Of a DNA stretch of 26,351 nucleotides, positions 22,970 through 26,351 are shown in pieces. The translations under genes and the position numbers were made by a program. Under the pieces are notes generated by a model. The model was given only the letters and a program-made list of their open reading frames with translations. It was not told where the DNA came from and made no database searches. The stretch is taken from IMG/VR virus record IMGVR_UViG_3300025820_000107, positions 1-26,351 of that record. The stretch is one strand, 5' to 3'. The DNA is from a virus. Numbering within the stretch: the first letter of the stretch is position 1; each line of letters begins with the position of its first letter.

Positions 22970-23593
22970 ATGGGCAGAAACAGAGAAGACGACATTACGC
23001 CGTTGCAGCAGGAAACACTTGATGAAATATGCCGGTATGTTTCAGCCAAAGGGTATCCGCCGACGGTTAAAGAAATGAGCGAAACATTTGGAATCAGTCA
23101 CGCCAGCGTGCATGACCGGATTAACCAGCTGGTTCGCAAAGGTTATTTGAAAAGAGAGGAAGGCAAAGCTCGCGGTCTAAGCGTAGCCAAACCTCCCCAA
23201 ACAAACGCGGTCGCTCTTGTGGCTGTCCCGATAGTCGGCACGGTTGCAGCCGGTCATCCGATCTTTGCTCAGGAGAACATCACGGGCGAGGTTCTGGTGG
23301 AAGCATCTGTGGTTGGATCAGGCAAGTGCTTTGCCTTGTACGCACGAGGTGACAACATGATCAACGCCGGGATAAATGACGGCGACCTGATCATTGTGAG
23401 GCGTCAGCCAATTGCCGAAGATGGTGATATCGTTATTGCTCTGCTTGACGATGAAGCCACCGTCAAAAGGTTGAAAATTGAAAATGAGCTCATCGAGCTG
23501 GTCCCGGAGAATCCGAGGCTGAAACCGATCAGGATCAAACCTGAAGATGAACTGAGGATTCTCGGCAAAGTAGTGGGCCGTAAACGAATTTGA
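22970..23593 (+). CDS. LexA-like repressor lacking catalytic Ser
   Basis: A 207-residue LexA homologue. The winged HTH covers about residues 10-70 (YPPTVKEMSETFGISHASVHDRINQLVRKGYLKREEG). The cleavage dipeptide is intact (A94-G95 in TVAAGHP), as is Lys166 (DDEATVKRLK). The catalytic Ser, expected in the pattern G-x-S-M, is Asn129 here (RGDNMINAGINDGDL; codon AAC at 23354-23356). A single change from AGC would explain it. Self-cleavage on RecA activation should therefore fail unless another protein supplies the Ser. It may be a stable prophage repressor. AAGGAG before the ATG and the promoter at 22885-22913 support the start. It heads a three-gene plus-strand unit. Confidence 0.88.
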   Translation: MGRNREDDITPLQQETLDEICRYVSAKGYPPTVKEMSETFGISHASVHDRINQLVRKGYLKREEGKARGLSVAKPPQTNAVALVAVPIVGTVAAGHPIFAQENITGEVLVEASVVGSGKCFALYARGDNMINAGINDGDLIIVRRQPIAEDGDIVIALLDDEATVKRLKIENELIELVPENPRLKPIRIKPEDELRILGKVVGRKRI

Positions 23594-23642
23594 GAGAACA
23601 CTATGTAAGGACAGCTATAAGCTAAAAAAACAGGAGATACTA

Positions 23643-24809
23643 ATGGCAACTTTTAACCTTCGCCGCTTTTCAAAGCCGGAAATGCTTCGGAAGATTGACC
23701 GAAGCCATCTGATCACATTTTTTGAGCCCTACACCGAATATCTATCCGGGCGAGGGATAGAGTTGCCATCGGCAGCCGCAGAAAACGGACTGGACTATAC
23801 AGTCATGAGTAACGTGCTGCTGAACCCGAACACCAGCACACCACCTGAGATGTCGGAAGCCCTCTATTACATTAACGAGATGTCGACTCCTGAGGGTTTC
23901 GACCTGATACAGGAGGCCATTGCCGACACCGAGATCGATGTCAGTATCTCCGAAGATGCCGCTTACGGTGACCTGGCTCTGCAGGTCTGGGTTCAGGACC
24001 GCAATATCATCGAGCGTCTCCATGCCGAGCAGTTCCTGTTTCGCCCCCGCTCATTTGAATATTTCAAATGCACCCGAGAAACCATTCCGGACTTTGAAGA
24101 ACCGAGCGAAGAAACCATCGCCGCCCTCGAAGCGGATCTGGATGAATGGTTTGCCAAGAAGCGCCGGGGCCGGGCTTCAAAGGTATTCATCTATGTGAAA
24201 GAGGATTTTGTCTGGTTCCTTGTCCGTCATGGAGAGCCCTTCGCTCGGGAATCAATCATCAAGGACGGTGAATCCAAAAGTCTGTTCTATCGGCCGGAAA
24301 AATATGACGTGATTGTTTACAACCCAGAGAATGGGGAGATCCGGATGAACGCACGCTCCAAAGGGGAAAAGGAACTGTACCGCACCAAGTTTGGCCTTCA
24401 TCTTTTTGGTGACAGCGAGTTTTTCGATGGCAAAAGCAAATTCACTTTGGAGCCGTTGAGGGAGTCTGGTTCAGCTTCCATCCTCTGTGATGATATTGAA
24501 GGGATCGATTGGGTGCGCCTCAAGGAGTTCCAGATCTTCCGTGGCGGAACACATAAAGAGATCGAAATCCGCAAAGCCGAGGACATCTTTGCATCACTGG
24601 AAGAGTGGGATCGCAGCATCCCCAATGGCGGCCGTTTGAGCAAAGCCAGCTTCCAGATCAAGTTTGCCGACTCCAAAACACCACGAACCGTTACCCTCAG
24701 CTCCGGCAACAGGGCTCAGTTCAAACGGGACGATGATGCTGAAGTTCTGGAAAAATGGCTGATTCGCCGTGGGTTTGTCATTTCCGGCGCGGAGGACGAC
24801 GGTGAGTGA
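23643..24809 (+). CDS. Hypothetical protein A of LexA-linked pair
   Basis: A 388-residue soluble protein of no recognised family. The N-terminal part (residues about 3-115: LRRFSKPEMLRKIDRSHLITFFEPYTEYL, then NPNTSTPPEMSEALYYINEMSTPEGFDLIQEA) looks helical; the middle is mixed with FVWFLVRHGEPFARES and NPENGEIRMNARS; the C-terminal third is beta-rich. No catalytic motif, HTH or membrane segment is evident. It has AGGAG before its ATG, 49 bases after the LexA-like gene, and overlaps the next gene by eight bases, so the two are translationally coupled. Proteins with a similar N-terminal LRRFSxPExL block seem familiar from other bacteria, but function is unknown. Confidence 0.82.
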   Translation: MATFNLRRFSKPEMLRKIDRSHLITFFEPYTEYLSGRGIELPSAAAENGLDYTVMSNVLLNPNTSTPPEMSEALYYINEMSTPEGFDLIQEAIADTEIDVSISEDAAYGDLALQVWVQDRNIIERLHAEQFLFRPRSFEYFKCTRETIPDFEEPSEETIAALEADLDEWFAKKRRGRASKVFIYVKEDFVWFLVRHGEPFARESIIKDGESKSLFYRPEKYDVIVYNPENGEIRMNARSKGEKELYRTKFGLHLFGDSEFFDGKSKFTLEPLRESGSASILCDDIEGIDWVRLKEFQIFRGGTHKEIEIRKAEDIFASLEEWDRSIPNGGRLSKASFQIKFADSKTPRTVTLSSGNRAQFKRDDDAEVLEKWLIRRGFVISGAEDDGE

Positions 24810-25869
24810 ACCCCGCCTGTGGCAATTTTTAGAAGAGCACCCGAAGCAGAATGCTGCGTGGTGTGAATGGCAGGATGCGTTTGGCGGCTGGGATTCCTTC
24901 AGTGGGTTTGAAACGAAGTTACTGCAGCTGACCAATCAGCGTGTGTCTGCGGTCAATTGCAGAACCGACTGTGGACTGGGCTGCCCCAGAAAAGTTGTCG
25001 AGCATGGCGCCGATGATATTGCTGCGGTGTGCCCTGAGCAGGAAGAGAAGCCATATAGTCTGAACAAGAGGGATGTGCTGGTCTATACATTGAACCGGTC
25101 ATCGTTCCACAAAAGCATCTGTGCCGGGCTTGGAATAACACGAAATGAAAATTCACTGGACGGCATTCCCGGTGTTTTCCGTCTGGGGGATTACACGCCG
25201 ACCGCCGGTTTCAATTTTCCGGTTTACCTGACCTTCAAGAACGACCCGGACGAACTTCTCGAAAGCGTCAGGAATATCCGCCTGCTTGGGCAGGACTCTT
25301 ATGCGTTGCTCATTCCAACCCGCAAGCAACTGACACCCCGGACCGAAGGCCTGCTGAGCCGGAGTGGTTCAATATGTATCGTGCTCAGCGAGGAATTTTC
25401 CATTCAAGCCAATGGTAGCCTGAAAGCTCTCAGGCCAGCGACCGATGTATTTGCAACCTTTCAGGCTGATGTACCTGAACCGGATTCTGGAGGTATGGTT
25501 CATTTCGACACGCCTGCCGGTATCAGCTGGAGCGGTATCACCATCAAATTTATTGACGGGCATACCGTTTCCATCCGTACCACCAAAGCGCACGGCCAAT
25601 ACAATTATACCCAGATGGGAATGGCTAATACCAGAAATGGCAACCCGACCATTCCTTGGGAGCTCCTTAGAGCTTTTGCCGAATCACGCGGCCAGATTGA
25701 TTGGCAGAGCCAGCATGCGTCTTTCAAGGTCAAGGACCAGAAACCGCGCCTGTCAAAAAAGCTCCGGGAGTTTTTCCGTCTGACAGACGACCCGATTGAA
25801 TACCTGAAGGAAGAAGGCTGCTATCGCTGCCTATTCACAATCAAGCCCGAGGGAGCCGATGATTATTGA
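24802..25869 (+). CDS. Hypothetical protein B of LexA-linked pair, Cys-rich
   Basis: A 355-residue protein of no recognised family. The N-terminus has an unusual cysteine cluster (C53, C57, C61, C77; C-x3-C-x3-C-x15-C), which could bind zinc or an Fe-S cluster. A middle part (LLGQDSYALLIPTRKQLTPRTEGLLSRSGSICIVLSEEF) looks alpha/beta, and the C-terminal 80 residues (NPTIPWELLRAFAESRG...SKKLREFFRLTDDPIEY) resemble a winged-helix-like fold, which I cannot confirm. The GTG start has GGAGG upstream and overlaps the previous gene by eight bases; an in-frame ATG 33 bases earlier lacks spacing. It is the last gene before the tmRNA. Confidence 0.8.
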   Translation: MSEPRLWQFLEEHPKQNAAWCEWQDAFGGWDSFSGFETKLLQLTNQRVSAVNCRTDCGLGCPRKVVEHGADDIAAVCPEQEEKPYSLNKRDVLVYTLNRSSFHKSICAGLGITRNENSLDGIPGVFRLGDYTPTAGFNFPVYLTFKNDPDELLESVRNIRLLGQDSYALLIPTRKQLTPRTEGLLSRSGSICIVLSEEFSIQANGSLKALRPATDVFATFQADVPEPDSGGMVHFDTPAGISWSGITIKFIDGHTVSIRTTKAHGQYNYTQMGMANTRNGNPTIPWELLRAFAESRGQIDWQSQHASFKVKDQKPRLSKKLREFFRLTDDPIEYLKEEGCYRCLFTIKPEGADDY

Positions 25870-26171
25870 TTCCGGGGCACTGGAAATCCGAATAAATATC
25901 ACTTCCCGAAACCTGCGAGAGACTTTTGATTTGTCTAAACGGGTGGTTTGACCCGACCATTTGATGTCTTAACACAACCGAAAAATACCGTCATTCGGCT
26001 AAATGCTTAATCTGAAAGGATATCTGTAACCGGACGCGTGTCGGACCCTGTCCGAAGAAAACAGAGAATACCGCCCCAAACAGAGAATGAACGTCGGGAG
26101 AATGGAGAGTATCTGGTGGCTGGAGAGAGGTTCCGGAAAGATGTCAAAACGGCCGAAACCCTTTGAATACA
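25870..26171. other. Gene-free stretch at the element-tmRNA border
   Basis: No gene is seen. It holds a palindrome TCGGAC-CCT-GTCCGA (26041-26055) and an 11-bp direct repeat AAACAGAGAAT at 26059-26069 and 26078-26088. It probably contains the boundary between the element and host DNA if ssrA is the attachment site, but no second copy of tmRNA sequence is present in the window to mark it. Confidence 0.5.
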
Positions 26172-26231
26172 AGGGAAAAAAGAAAACCCGTCACCCCGGA
26201 GAATGACCCCAGAGAGACGGGTTTGTCTTTT
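26172..26231 (-). terminator. tmRNA terminator, probably bidirectional
   Basis: AAACCCGTC (26184-26192) pairs perfectly with GACGGGTTT (26216-26224) around a 23-base loop. On the minus strand it is followed by TCTTTTTT, and on the plus strand by GTCTTTTTTT. It lies 13 bases after the tmRNA 3' end. Confidence 0.8.
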
Positions 26232-26236
26232 TTAAA

Positions 26237-26351
26237 TGGTGGAGGTGGCGAGAATCGAACTCGCGTCCGAAAACCTTTACGTCGAAGTCTCTACATGTTT
26301 AGACGGATTTTAATTTAACCGAATTCCAGCTCCTCCGCTCGGGATCTGAAG
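26237..26351 (-). ncRNA. ssrA: tmRNA (ssrA), 3' portion, cut by window edge
   Basis: The minus strand reads the 3' end of tmRNA: GAGACTTCGACG, a T-arm GCGAG-TTCGATT-CTCGC, then CACCTCC and an encoded ACCA end at 26237. This forms the alanine-accepting tRNA-like half that rescues stalled ribosomes. The 5' partner of the acceptor stem and the tag-peptide reading frame are outside the window, so the tag cannot be read. tmRNA genes are frequent integration sites for phages and integrative elements, and the nearby serine recombinase makes this plausible here. The intact CCA end suggests the gene remains functional. Confidence 0.92.

Overview
The window reads as one end of a temperate tailed-phage genome (prophage), or a closely phage-derived integrative element, in a Gram-negative bacterium. 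A terminase large subunit and portal gene sit at the left edge, a complete replication/recombination operon in the middle, and a recombinase plus LexA-like control region on the right. The right edge runs into the 3' end of a tmRNA gene (ssrA), a common integration target. The host cannot be named. The recombinase/DUF2924/ParB-like HTH triad and the moderate G+C would fit a PVC-superphylum or Desulfobacterota-type host, but this is a weak guess. The part of tmRNA encoding the tag peptide lies outside the window.

Layout. Positions 1-3289 (minus): portal (cut by the edge), TerL, a small coiled-coil protein and a lipoprotein. Positions 3430-4921 (plus): a cassette on the opposite strand with a 64-aa protein, a free core-binding domain and a complete XerC/D-type tyrosine recombinase, followed by three sites spaced exactly 45 bp (5001-5108). 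Positions 5233-6911 (minus): a terminase-small-subunit-like protein, a Mor/CD3324-type HTH protein and an unknown protein. Positions 6992-7304: about twelve copies of GTAGAAAG/CTTTCTAC, an iteron-like array. Positions 7401-9729 (minus): a self-contained RloA/RloB (AbiL-like) defence operon with its own sigma70 promoter, a third small gene and a terminator. Positions 9761-18321 (minus): the replication operon (primase-ATPase, RecD2-like helicase, ERCC4 nuclease, SSB-like DUF669 protein, RecA-like ATPase, Cas4/AddB-type nuclease, small protein). Positions 18430-19556 (minus): a phage sigma factor with a heavily structured leader, and a small unknown gene. Positions 19882-22667 (minus): ParB-like HTH, large serine recombinase, DUF2924 and a small protein. 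Positions 22970-25869 (plus): a LexA-like regulator and two overlapping genes of unknown function. Positions 26237-26351 (minus): tmRNA 3' end.

How it may work together. Four minus-strand transcription units (portal, the TerS-like block, replication, serine recombinase) are each preceded by the same bipartite element, CCGAC(G/A)-N14-CCGGTAAGTAA, with an identical 14-nt spacer in all four. It looks like a phage-specific promoter; the encoded sigma factor is the natural candidate reader and the Mor-like protein an alternative. The two units expected to be on in a lysogen (LexA-like regulator, RloAB) instead have near-consensus sigma70 promoters with 17-bp spacers. The sigma factor's ribosome binding site is locked in an 8-bp hairpin at the end of a leader that can fold in two exclusive ways, and a homologous 42-nt module recurs in the serine-recombinase leader, where it runs into a terminator-like hairpin. 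The LexA-like protein keeps the Ala-Gly cleavage site and catalytic Lys but has Asn in place of the catalytic Ser. These points suggest a lysis/lysogeny circuit not matching the textbook models; all regulatory roles here are inference.
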